From assembly GCF_001690185.1 (NCBI RefSeq), contig NZ_LZGN01000038.1, positions 248,001-312,000 on the forward strand: a stretch of DNA of 64,000 nt. The letters run 5' to 3'. The position numbers and the translations under genes are program-made. Origin of the DNA: Gilliamella sp. wkB308. GTDB lineage: Bacteria; Pseudomonadota; Gammaproteobacteria; Enterobacterales; Orbaceae. Positions 8,150 to 16,964 of this stretch are shown piece by piece. How positions within the stretch are numbered: position 1 is the stretch's first letter; every line of letters starts with the position of its first letter. Below the pieces are notes generated by a model, which had not been told where the DNA came from, searched no databases, and was given only the letters and a program-made list of their open reading frames with translations.

Positions 8150-8956
8150 TTAACGTATACGGTGACTAGCTGAATAAATCACACCTTTATCATTTTTGAA
8201 AAAACCGATTAAGGTGAGATTACTTTTCTTTGCCATATCGACTGCCATCGAGGTTGCAGCAGACACCGCCATTAATATTTCAATTCCACAATGAATGGTT
8301 TTTTGTACCATTTCATAACTGGCTCGACTTGAAACGACAATAACACCTTGAGAAAAGGTCGGATTTTTTTTAAGTTGTGTCGCTCGAAAGCCTAATAATT
8401 TATCCAGTGCGACATGTCGACCTATATCTTCGAAACCGGCAATAAAATTACCCTCTAAATCTAGTAATATTGCAGCATGGGTACAACCCGTTTGTTCACC
8501 AACGGTTTGGACACGTTTTAAGGCTGACAATGCTTGATTAAAATTGGGTAACTCAATGAAATGAGTGGAAGGCAAGGTAGGCAAGATGTTACAGACTTGT
8601 TCTATCTGTTCAGTGCCACAAATACCACAACCTGTTCGACCTGTTAAGTTCCGGCGCTTTTGTTTAAGCTCAAAAAATCGTCGTGATGATAGTTCAAGGT
8701 GAACTTCAAAACCATTTGTCACTTTAATAATGTCAATGCTGTAGATATCATCTATGGATTGAATAATACCTTCTGTTAATGAAAAGCCGATAGCAAAATA
8801 GTTGAGATCTTTAGGGGTTGCCATCATGACAACATGTGAAATGCCGTTATAAACCAATGCAACAGCGGTTTCTAAAGCTAAAACATCATGTTCCGAATGG
8901 ATGGGTTGATTACTGTTAAATTTTTCAACGGTAATATGTTCTAAACCGATTGTCAT
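8150..8956 (-). CDS. fdhD: Sulfur carrier protein FdhD
   Basis: FdhD passes sulfur from IscS to the molybdenum cofactor of formate dehydrogenases, a step needed for their activity. The 268-residue protein has the characteristic CGIC motif at Cys110-Cys113 (RTGCGICGTEQ) and the conserved GRHVALDKLLG block. A purine-rich ribosome site (AGAGAAAG) precedes the ATG. No formate dehydrogenase subunit is in the window, so its client lies elsewhere in the genome. It is separated from the downstream phosphorylase gene by about 245 bp and is probably a single transcription unit. Confidence 0.95.
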   Translation of the reverse strand: MTIGLEHITVEKFNSNQPIHSEHDVLALETAVALVYNGISHVVMMATPKDLNYFAIGFSLTEGIIQSIDDIYSIDIIKVTNGFEVHLELSSRRFFELKQKRRNLTGRTGCGICGTEQIEQVCNILPTLPSTHFIELPNFNQALSALKRVQTVGEQTGCTHAAILLDLEGNFIAGFEDIGRHVALDKLLGFRATQLKKNPTFSQGVIVVSSRASYEMVQKTIHCGIEILMAVSAATSMAVDMAKKSNLTLIGFFKNDKGVIYSASHRIR

Positions 8957-9163
8957 AGACTTTCTCTGGCTATCTGTTTTTTATAAAACGTTATGGCTAA
9001 GTGGATAGCTATTATACGCTATCTGGATTTGTTGAAAATAGGGTATTAGCATTCTTAAAAATAGTTGTAAGATAATTCATAATGCACTGATAACTTAACG
9101 CTAATATTGGCTTATTATGATAAAATAGATCACCATAATCAATTGAAAATTTGTGATGCAATT

Positions 9164-9694
9164 ATGTCTTTAAATGAAATTACACACACAATAATGCAAT
9201 TTATTGAAAATCATCAAATCTGGGCTTTGCCCATTATATTTTTATTAGCATTTGGTGAATCGCTTGCCATTATTTCTTTAGTGGTTCCAGCAACGGCTAT
9301 ATTATTAGGTGTAGGCGCATTAATTGGAACAGGTACACTTTCTTTCGCACCTGTCTTGATTGCTGCTTCGCTAGGTGCCATTATGGGGGATTTAATTTCA
9401 TATTGGTTAGGTAAACATTATCATCATCAAGTTATCCATTCTTGGCCACTTAAAAAGTATCCCAAACTGGTTTTTCGAGCAGAGCAATTTTTTCAACGTT
9501 ATGGCGCGTTAGGAGTTTTTATCGGGCGTTTTTTTGGTCCGTTAAGAGCCGTAGTGCCGTTAGTTGCTGGCGCAATGCATATGCCAACAACTAAGTTTAA
9601 TTTAGCTAACATTACGTCAGCACCAATATGGGCGTTTGTCTTGTTAGCGCCAGGCGCCTTCGGTGTGCGTTGGTTAGAGACACTTTTTGGTTAA
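9164..9694 (+). CDS. DedA-family membrane protein
   Basis: This is a 176-residue DedA-superfamily inner-membrane protein (SNARE-associated/VTT domain); members act as proton-dependent lipid flippases or in envelope homeostasis. Recognisable blocks are the early helix with FGESLAIISLVVPAT, GALIGTGTLSF and GDLISYWLGK, and GRFFGPLRAVVPLVAGAMHM. A longer frame begins at a TTG at 9107, but the ATG at 9164 (MSLNEITHT) gives the usual family N-terminus and is preferred. Its stop codon overlaps, tail to tail, the stop codon of mscM on the other strand, leaving no room for a separate terminator. The specific paralog (YabI-, YohD- or DedA-like) is not settled. Confidence 0.85.
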   Translation: MSLNEITHTIMQFIENHQIWALPIIFLLAFGESLAIISLVVPATAILLGVGALIGTGTLSFAPVLIAASLGAIMGDLISYWLGKHYHHQVIHSWPLKKYPKLVFRAEQFFQRYGALGVFIGRFFGPLRAVVPLVAGAMHMPTTKFNLANITSAPIWAFVLLAPGAFGVRWLETLFG

Positions 9695-12300
9695 ATGGTT
9701 CCTACAGTATAACTACGACGCCCACTTTTGCGACCCAGTGCCTCTAAATTGGTTTGTAAGGGTGGGAAAGGTAGTGTCAGACCGTTTTCACGGTAGGCTT
9801 CTAAGATTAATTTATGGATTGCACTTCGTAACACCATGCGATGCCCCATTTCAGCAGCAAAAACACGCAGTTCAAATAATTGAATACCTTCTTGAATATC
9901 CACTAAAAAAACTTGCGGTTCTGGATCTTTAAGCACATATTCACATTTATCCGAGGCTTTTTGAAGTAATTCAATAACCAGATCGCTATTAGCATCAATT
10001 GTAGCCGGTATAGTGAGTACAATTCGTGTAATAGAATCTGACAATGACCAGTTAACCAGTTGTTCGGTAATAAAGGCTTTATTCGGCATCACAATCTCTT
10101 TTCGATCCCAATCAACAATAGTGATGGCTCGAGTGTTAATTTTGGTGATATTACCCGTTAGATCTCTGATTGTTACGGTATCGCCTATTCGGACTGGTTT
10201 TTCGAAAAGAATGATTAATCCCGAAATGAAATTTGCAAATATTTCTTGTAAACCAAAACCTAAACCAACACCAAGTGCTGCTATAAGCCATTGTATTTTC
10301 GACCAATCTATCCCAATAAATGAAAAGGCCATCATTGAGCCAATCATTAAAATGATATATTTTGATAAGGTTGATATTGCATAACTAGTGCCCGGCGCTA
10401 AATCTAAGTGTTGCAATATTCCCAATTCCAGTAATGCAGGAAGATTTTTAACTAATTGGACGGTAATTGTCATCACCAAAATGGCAATACATACAGCGCC
10501 TAAAGTAATATATTGCTCAACTTCAGTACCATTGATGATCGTGGTAGTTCCCCAAAGTTTGATATTATTCATAAATGCGAATGCTGAATGTAATTCAGAC
10601 CAAAGTAAAATCATGCTAATTAAGGCAATTAACATGATGATAGAACGCACAAGTTGTAGAGATTGTGCACTAATCGCATCTAAATCGATAACAGGCTCAT
10701 CGACGTTGTCAGCCAGATCTTCTTCGGGTGTTTTAGCGCGTTGCAGACGTTCAAGACGGCGTTGCTTAGTTCGTTCAAATTCGATACGCCGTTTTTGTAT
10801 CCACATCCAGCGACGAATCATAAAATAGATAACGAGAAGCCCACACCAAATCACGACCGATGCTTCAAGACGACCTAATAAAACTTGTGCCGTTGATAAA
10901 TAACCCAAACAAGCAGCAAAAATGGCAAGCCATGGTGCACTAAGAAGTATTAACCAAACGATACGGCTTAATAAATTTTCACCCGATCCTTTTTTATCAA
11001 TATACAGTGGGACACCTGCTCGGTGAATAGAGTTAGTCATAAACACTAACGCAAAGCAAAGAATGATAAACGCAATACGTCCTATGGTTGCGGCAAATTG
11101 ACGATTACTGAACTGATCAAAGCTCATGACAACCATTACCAATGGTATGACAAGCCATACCGATAATTGATAATATTTCATGGCTGCACGGACTTTTTTA
11201 GATGACCAACCAAAATGACTAATAAATAAGCCGTTTTGTGATGCCAGATGTGCTGTAATAATAAATACCCATAAAATTGGAGCAGCAGCATTAACACCGT
11301 ATCCTAAAGCAACGGCAACAGGATAATCCCAGTTAAGTTGTAACGCATAGCCGAAGACTGCCCATAAAATAGGAACCGGTAAAGCCATTATTAAAGAATA
11401 TATGACGACTTCTAAAGTTAATGAAAAATTATCTTGAGTTACTTTACCTACACGGGATGCAGATTTATTCAAAAATGCATAATATTTTTTACGCATTTTA
11501 AAATGCACAACGACAAATAATATCGATAAAATAAGTAAAAAAAGTGTTTTCGGGGTAGTCAGTATTTGGATTCCCGCTTTATATAATTGTGAAAGCGAGT
11601 CGATCGAAAATATAACATAATTGACGTCTTTAGCTAATTGTAACGGAAAACTTAGTGATACGGGATTCACATCAGCAACCCAGAAAAAATATCGATGAGC
11701 AGCATCATTCACTTCGTCAATAGCATTAATTAATTGCTTATTGGCAATTTTTAATTTGGTTAATTCTAAAATAGTGGTATCTGTACCCGCAATTAACGTT
11801 TTAAGTAACTCGCTTTGTTCTCGTAATAGACGGCGATATTGCGAGCCTTGTTTTCCAGCGTTAATTTGATTTGATAAGTTTGGATAATTATCCAAATTTT
11901 TAAGAACATTACTATAATTGAGTTGTTGAACTTTTGCTTTGGCTATTTCTGCGTCAAGCGCTAAAGATTTTGGTTTTTCAGGTAAACGTAATAATTGTTG
12001 ACGTAATGTTTCACCTAGTGCCGTTGAAAAGCTTAGCCACTCTCCTTGTTCATCGAGAGTAGCTAGTGTATTTTGAACATGGGAGATTTGCGTTGATATA
12101 TTTGTCTGTTCATTAATTATACTGGTTAAATGAATCTTTTGGCTTTCCATATTTTGGCGAAGATCTTCATTAGTTTCGTTTAATTTATCAACGATTTCAG
12201 TAAGTTGTTGAACATCATCAATAGTCGTTATTTTTTCTTCAGCGAATATGGTTGAAGAAAAAACCATTAATAAAAAACAAAACAATCCACGCATCCACAT
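9691..12300 (-). CDS. mscM: Mechanosensitive channel, MscM-like
   Basis: This is a large MscS-superfamily channel of 869 residues that would open on hypo-osmotic membrane tension. A signal peptide (residues 1-20, ending IFAE) leads a periplasmic coiled-coil-rich domain to about residue 230, then some eleven membrane segments. The MscS pore and beta domain begins near residue 677 (GVGLGFGLQEIFANF, PVRIGDTVTI, TRAITIVDWDRKEIVMPN). E. coli MscM (YjeP) has about 1107 residues, so the periplasmic domain here is much shorter. It lies 4 bp downstream of psd, the conserved psd-mscM operon, which supports the MscM rather than MscK label. It overlaps the dedA stop codon at its 3' end. Confidence 0.88.
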   Translation of the reverse strand: MWMRGLFCFLLMVFSSTIFAEEKITTIDDVQQLTEIVDKLNETNEDLRQNMESQKIHLTSIINEQTNISTQISHVQNTLATLDEQGEWLSFSTALGETLRQQLLRLPEKPKSLALDAEIAKAKVQQLNYSNVLKNLDNYPNLSNQINAGKQGSQYRRLLREQSELLKTLIAGTDTTILELTKLKIANKQLINAIDEVNDAAHRYFFWVADVNPVSLSFPLQLAKDVNYVIFSIDSLSQLYKAGIQILTTPKTLFLLILSILFVVVHFKMRKKYYAFLNKSASRVGKVTQDNFSLTLEVVIYSLIMALPVPILWAVFGYALQLNWDYPVAVALGYGVNAAAPILWVFIITAHLASQNGLFISHFGWSSKKVRAAMKYYQLSVWLVIPLVMVVMSFDQFSNRQFAATIGRIAFIILCFALVFMTNSIHRAGVPLYIDKKGSGENLLSRIVWLILLSAPWLAIFAACLGYLSTAQVLLGRLEASVVIWCGLLVIYFMIRRWMWIQKRRIEFERTKQRRLERLQRAKTPEEDLADNVDEPVIDLDAISAQSLQLVRSIIMLIALISMILLWSELHSAFAFMNNIKLWGTTTIINGTEVEQYITLGAVCIAILVMTITVQLVKNLPALLELGILQHLDLAPGTSYAISTLSKYIILMIGSMMAFSFIGIDWSKIQWLIAALGVGLGFGLQEIFANFISGLIILFEKPVRIGDTVTIRDLTGNITKINTRAITIVDWDRKEIVMPNKAFITEQLVNWSLSDSITRIVLTIPATIDANSDLVIELLQKASDKCEYVLKDPEPQVFLVDIQEGIQLFELRVFAAEMGHRMVLRSAIHKLILEAYRENGLTLPFPPLQTNLEALGRKSGRRSYTVGTI

Positions 12301-12304
12301 ATTA

Positions 12305-13153
12305 TTAAATCCTTTCAGCTAATTTTTGACCTACACGTGTTATATCACCAACTTTAAGATCGTTTGAAAATTCAATCGCATTTGAAGCAAATAATGTAAT
12401 AACGGTTGAACCTAATTTAAAACATCCCATGTCTTGACCTTTGCTAAGTTTAATTTCATCAGAATATGTCCAACGTTTCATGATCCCTTCACGTGGTGGT
12501 GTGATTATTCCAGCCCAATCTACTTCAATACTTCCAACGATCGTAGCACCAACTAATATTTGTGCCATTGGCCCCAATTCTGTTTCAAAAAGGCATATAA
12601 CACGTTCATTACGCGCGAAAATATTCGGAATGCTTTCTGTTGTGGCTTTACTGACTGAAAAAAGTGAACCAGGCACATAGATCATCTCGCGTAATGTACC
12701 GTCACATGGCATATGAAAACGGTGGTAATTTTTTGGCGATAGATAGGTGGTGGCATAAGATCCATTTTGGAAGTACTTAATCATATCAGGATGACAAGCA
12801 ACCAAGGATTCCAGTGAATAAAAATGTCCTTTTGCTTGTAATAATTGGCTATCTTGAATTGTACCAAATTGGCTTAACACACCATCGGCAGGCATAATAA
12901 TTGAATTATCAGCCGTATCAATTTCGCGAGCATCTTCTTTTAATTTCCGCGCAAAAAAATCATTAAATGTTTTATAGTCTGCTGCATTAGTGAGCTTTGC
13001 TTCACTTAAGTCGACTCGATATAACTTACAAAAGCCTTTGATCATCCATGTTGTGACTTTTCCTAACTGTTTTTTGGCTAACCATCCAAAGATAATTGTT
13101 AAAAACTGTTTTGGAAGAAGATACTGAATAATTGCTTTAAGCTGATTTAACAT
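12305..13153 (-). CDS. psd: Phosphatidylserine decarboxylase
   Basis: The proenzyme converts phosphatidylserine to phosphatidylethanolamine at the inner membrane. The 282-residue protein carries the self-cleavage site LGST, with Ser249 becoming the pyruvoyl group of the alpha chain, and the conserved PADG, YLSPKNYHRFHMP and VPGSLFSV blocks. It is somewhat shorter than the 322 residues of E. coli Psd, mostly at the C-terminus. It is the first gene of a two-gene operon with mscM, as in Enterobacterales. The conserved synteny makes the call firm. Confidence 0.95.
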   Translation of the reverse strand: MLNQLKAIIQYLLPKQFLTIIFGWLAKKQLGKVTTWMIKGFCKLYRVDLSEAKLTNAADYKTFNDFFARKLKEDAREIDTADNSIIMPADGVLSQFGTIQDSQLLQAKGHFYSLESLVACHPDMIKYFQNGSYATTYLSPKNYHRFHMPCDGTLREMIYVPGSLFSVSKATTESIPNIFARNERVICLFETELGPMAQILVGATIVGSIEVDWAGIITPPREGIMKRWTYSDEIKLSKGQDMGCFKLGSTVITLFASNAIEFSNDLKVGDITRVGQKLAERI

Positions 13154-14046
13154 AAGTCACTCTCAAATTATTGTAAAAATAGGTCATTATAACAATAATT
13201 ATTAGGAAAGTATAAAACGAACTAAAACCAAAACTGATGCATGATCGTTTATTCGCTTTATTATGAGTAATAAAATGATCGTTTTTGAATGGATTAAGAA
13301 AACATAATTGACTTAAACAGATGTTTTATTTAAAGCCTCAAGCAGGACGAACTATTATGCATTTAAATAAAAATTTGCTAATGAATGTTTAGGAATTTTG
13401 GATAAATTCGCTATCAATTTAAAACAGTTATTGATGAAATAGTTAAAAGTTAAAAGGTTAAAATATTCATGTTAATTTAGTTGATGCTTTTAAAAACGCC
13501 TTTTTTTGCGTTCATAGTTTAGTAATAAAAAAGACTGCAATTTTTATTATAAACTCAACTGCAACCTCATTTTGACATGCCTCAATATAAACAACTCATC
13601 TTTTATAAAATGATTTTTGGAAATTTTTGTGAATATCTAAATTCGATAATTGTTAATGAATTAACACAATCTAAACATAAATAAATAATTATTTACAATT
13701 ATTGAAGTTTGATATTAAATTCTATTTATAAAAAAAGTAAATATTTTTTATAGCATATAAAATTTGGATATTAAGTTGTCATTAATTAATAATTCATTTT
13801 TCACAATATTAATTAAATTTTTATTGGAGTTAAAATTATCATATAAGTAAAAATAGGTAATGTATTATTCAGTGAAAATTAAAAAATCAAAATCAGTCAA
13901 ATGGTTATAATTTTAAGGGGTAAGTTGAAAAAAAACATAAAGAATTTAAGTGTTCTGACCGATATATAAATAAGCTTAAGGCAAGATGGAAATTTTGTGT
14001 TTTACATAAAATTAATTGATGGGATTAAATGAGAGTTGTTTTAAAT
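13154..14046. other. Long AT-rich spacer between psd and autotransporter
   Basis: Almost 900 bp contains the divergent promoters of psd and the first autotransporter. No protein longer than a few residues is supported. Two copies of ATGATCGTTT occur about 30 bp apart near 13240-13290, and a weak AACGC/GCGTT hairpin with a T7 loop lies at 13495-13512. Otherwise it is low-complexity A/T. Confidence 0.5.
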
Positions 14047-16593
14047 ATGGATCAAAAATATAGATTAAAATGGAATGTTGCACTACAACGTTGGATTATG
14101 ACTTCGGAAGTATTACGACATGGAAAATCAAAATTTAAAAAAATATTAGTATTAACAGCATTAATGGGTACTCCCTATTTTTCTTATGCTGATTGCTATG
14201 CTGGTAACAAAGCGTATGCTAACCAAGGTTCAACATGTGAATTTTCAAATGGTGATTACTATGGTACTAATTTATCACGCATTGAGGGTGAAAATACAAC
14301 AGCAATATTTACTGCTGATAAGGTAAAAATGATAAGCCCTTCTTATTCAAGTAATCACACGCTAGCGATAGGTGGCGGTAATGGCGGACCTCAAGTAGAA
14401 GGCGGGACAACAATATTTAATGGTGATTTGGAAATTATTACGGGTAATAAGGTTTCTCGTGGTATTTATATGTACAATAAAGGTACTCTATTAGTTAAAG
14501 GTGATTTAACGATAACTAAAAAAACCCCGACTGGCGCACCACTGGAAGTTGTAAAAGATAACAATGTGGTAACGGTCAATGGTGTTGCAACGTTTAACAC
14601 TGATGGAGCAGATGCGATACGTAATGGGGGAAATATCACCTTTAATAATGATTTAATCATTAATAACAGTCAAGTTAGTGGTATTGGAATCAGCCTAGGC
14701 AACAAAGATGGAAATGAAAAATATTCTGGCAATCTAACATTAAATAAAAATACGACAATTACAACCGCAGGAAAGGGTATTCATTTATGGTACGGAACCT
14801 TAACGAATAATGGTATTATCACCTTAAATTCAAATAATGATGTATCAATAGTCCATGCAGCTGTCATGGGTGATGATACGACAACATTCAACAATAATGG
14901 AACACTTAAAGCAGATCCCGATTCGACATCAATTGAACATATGTTTATTCATGAAGGAACAGGAACGTTTATTGTGAATAACAGCAATAATGGGGATCTT
15001 TCTTTTGATAAAGGTTCATTATTTAAAAATATCACGCCAGGTACGATTAATATTAATAATGCAGGTAAACTTAGCGGAACAATGGATGCGAATGTAGGTA
15101 TTATTAATCTTGATAATAGTGGTCAATGGTATATTAATGGCGACTCAAATTTAAATAATGTCATTAATTCAGGTCTCATTTCATTTGTTCATAAATCGCC
15201 AACTGAATTTCATATTATGGATGTGAAGGGTGATTATGTTGGAAATAATGGTATCGTGAAAATGCATACTGTATGGGGCGCTGCTGATAATGAAAGCGAT
15301 AAGAATATTCAATCTGATACAATAAAAATTGCCGGTTCAGCTAAAGGGCATACCGTTGTTGTTCCTGTTTCTAATGATGGTAAAGAAAATATTATTGATG
15401 GTGATATAAAATCAATCACTAAAGTGATAAATACAACGCCTGTCATTTATGTTGCCGAAAGTAATAACGAAAAAGCCTTTAGCGGCACAGCAAAAACGAA
15501 TGGCGTTGTTGAGTTTCAATTAGCCAAACGCACAACAGAGAGTGGTGATGAATACTTTTGGACTATGGCTGCTAATTCGAAATCAAGCAAAGATGCTCGA
15601 AATGCTAAATTTGATAAGTTAATTTACGCAAATCCGGTGTCAGGTTATACATTGATGCCACGTGTCAATTTAGAACAAGGGTATTCAAGTATTGCCAGCT
15701 TCAGAGAACGTCGAGGTGACATAACTTGTTATGATTGTAGTGAAGTCAATGGAAATCATTCTTGGGGACGTTTTTTTGGAAAACATCATAAACAAGATGG
15801 TAAACAACGTTTAAATCTTGATACAAATATTTATGGTCTACAAATTGGTCATGATTTTTTTGTTAAACAGACAGATAGTCAAGATGTCATGATGTTGGGT
15901 GCTTATTTTGCTTATAGTAATGCCAATACTGATTTTTCAGATAAATATCATGCAAAAGATGGCGTTATCACGCATGATAAAAAAACAGGTAATGGTAAAT
16001 CAGAAAGTTTTAGTTTAGGTTTAACTAATACTTACTATACTCAAGGTGGGAGTTACTTAGATTTAGTGGGTCAATTATCTTATTTAACAAATAAGTATCA
16101 TGCTAAAAATAGCCATAACCCAGATAGTCAACATGGTTGGGCTGCTGCCGTTTCTGCTGAAGTTGGGCACGCTATTTCAGTGTTTGATAAAAATTGGTCA
16201 ATAGAACCACAAGCACAATTGATTTACCAACATATCAATTTAAGAAAATTTAAAGATGGTATTCGTCATGTTGATCAAAATGGACAAGACGGTTTACGTA
16301 GTCGTTTAGGCTTAAAGTTATCCTATCATGATGATAACCAATTTAGTCAACGCAAATCTTTTTATGTTATCGGAAATTTATGGCATGATTTCGTAAATCC
16401 AGAAAAAACCAATATCGGTCGTAATCATATCAACGAAAAGTTTGCACGAACTTGGGGAGAAATGGGTATCGGTATGCAGTTACCTATAGTGACCAACATG
16501 AATCTGTATAGTGATGTTCGATATGAACATAACTTTGGTAGCACTCATCGTCAAGGTCTATCAGGGAATGTTGGAATGATGATCCGTTGGTAG
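14047..16593 (+). CDS. Autotransporter (type Va) adhesin-like protein
   Basis: This is a type V secreted outer-membrane protein of about 848 residues. The N-terminus from the ATG at 14047 is an extended signal peptide (MDQKYRLKWNVALQRWIMTSE...) ending near YFSYA, matching the paralog; an in-frame ATG at 14029 would add six residues. The passenger is Asn/Gly/Thr-rich with beta-helix-like repeats (about residues 50-520). A C-terminal 12-strand barrel follows from about residue 560 and ends in Trp, the usual BAM signal. Cysteines occur as an N-terminal pair and as CYDC (Cys561, Cys564) just before the barrel. The ligand is unknown. Its barrel closely resembles that of the gene at 16965-20423, which faces it. 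Confidence 0.88.
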   Translation: MDQKYRLKWNVALQRWIMTSEVLRHGKSKFKKILVLTALMGTPYFSYADCYAGNKAYANQGSTCEFSNGDYYGTNLSRIEGENTTAIFTADKVKMISPSYSSNHTLAIGGGNGGPQVEGGTTIFNGDLEIITGNKVSRGIYMYNKGTLLVKGDLTITKKTPTGAPLEVVKDNNVVTVNGVATFNTDGADAIRNGGNITFNNDLIINNSQVSGIGISLGNKDGNEKYSGNLTLNKNTTITTAGKGIHLWYGTLTNNGIITLNSNNDVSIVHAAVMGDDTTTFNNNGTLKADPDSTSIEHMFIHEGTGTFIVNNSNNGDLSFDKGSLFKNITPGTININNAGKLSGTMDANVGIINLDNSGQWYINGDSNLNNVINSGLISFVHKSPTEFHIMDVKGDYVGNNGIVKMHTVWGAADNESDKNIQSDTIKIAGSAKGHTVVVPVSNDGKENIIDGDIKSITKVINTTPVIYVAESNNEKAFSGTAKTNGVVEFQLAKRTTESGDEYFWTMAANSKSSKDARNAKFDKLIYANPVSGYTLMPRVNLEQGYSSIASFRERRGDITCYDCSEVNGNHSWGRFFGKHHKQDGKQRLNLDTNIYGLQIGHDFFVKQTDSQDVMMLGAYFAYSNANTDFSDKYHAKDGVITHDKKTGNGKSESFSLGLTNTYYTQGGSYLDLVGQLSYLTNKYHAKNSHNPDSQHGWAAAVSAEVGHAISVFDKNWSIEPQAQLIYQHINLRKFKDGIRHVDQNGQDGLRSRLGLKLSYHDDNQFSQRKSFYVIGNLWHDFVNPEKTNIGRNHINEKFARTWGEMGIGMQLPIVTNMNLYSDVRYEHNFGSTHRQGLSGNVGMMIRW

Positions 16594-16964
16594 AATTGAA
16601 TATTAACGGTTAATAATAAAAAGGATCGTACATCATTGGTTTTATAATGTTGTACGATCCTGTAAAGTAAAATTCAAAACGATCTAACACCGCTAAATTT
16701 GTCTTTTTCCCTTTATATCCTAAGCAACAGTATAAATAGATTACTCTTACCGATTGTATAGCCTATGAATTAGGTTAAATCGACTATTTTTAATATCACA
16801 TCGTTTTGTCTGTCATTATTGGTTATTGTTAACCAATTTTGATGACGTCACTAAGCCATTTTTAAGGCTAATCTTGGTTCAATTAATTATAGAAAATTAA
16901 GTGTTGAATATTCTGCCACATAAATTCAACATGACTTTTATATGGCAGAATAGATTGATGATGA
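16594..16964. other. Spacer between convergent autotransporters
   Basis: This 371-bp stretch lies between the 3' ends of the two autotransporter genes. It holds a long hairpin at 16622-16661 and a second at 16909-16952 (10-bp arms TATTCTGCCA/TGGCAGAATA), the latter only 12 bp from the stop codon of the minus-strand gene. No coding potential is seen. Confidence 0.6.
16622..16661 (-). terminator. Terminator between the autotransporter genes
   Basis: An 11-bp perfect stem (AGGATCGTACA/TGTACGATCCT) has a loop that can pair further (CATT/AATG). On the minus strand it is followed by a T-rich run, so it suits the gene at 16965-20423. The plus strand lacks a T run but the fold is the same. Confidence 0.6.

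Noticed and set aside
9687-9932. 81-codon plus-strand frame overlapping the dedA end
   Set aside because: It lies antisense to the mscM C-terminus, whose sequence is clearly conserved.
10013-10828. Two plus-strand frames of more than 120 codons inside mscM
   Set aside because: They are antisense to conserved MscS-domain coding sequence and have atypical composition.
13240-13290. Direct repeats ATGATCGTTT as an autotransporter switch
   Set aside because: They lie about 760-800 bp upstream of the autotransporter, nearer the psd start, and only two GATC sites are present.
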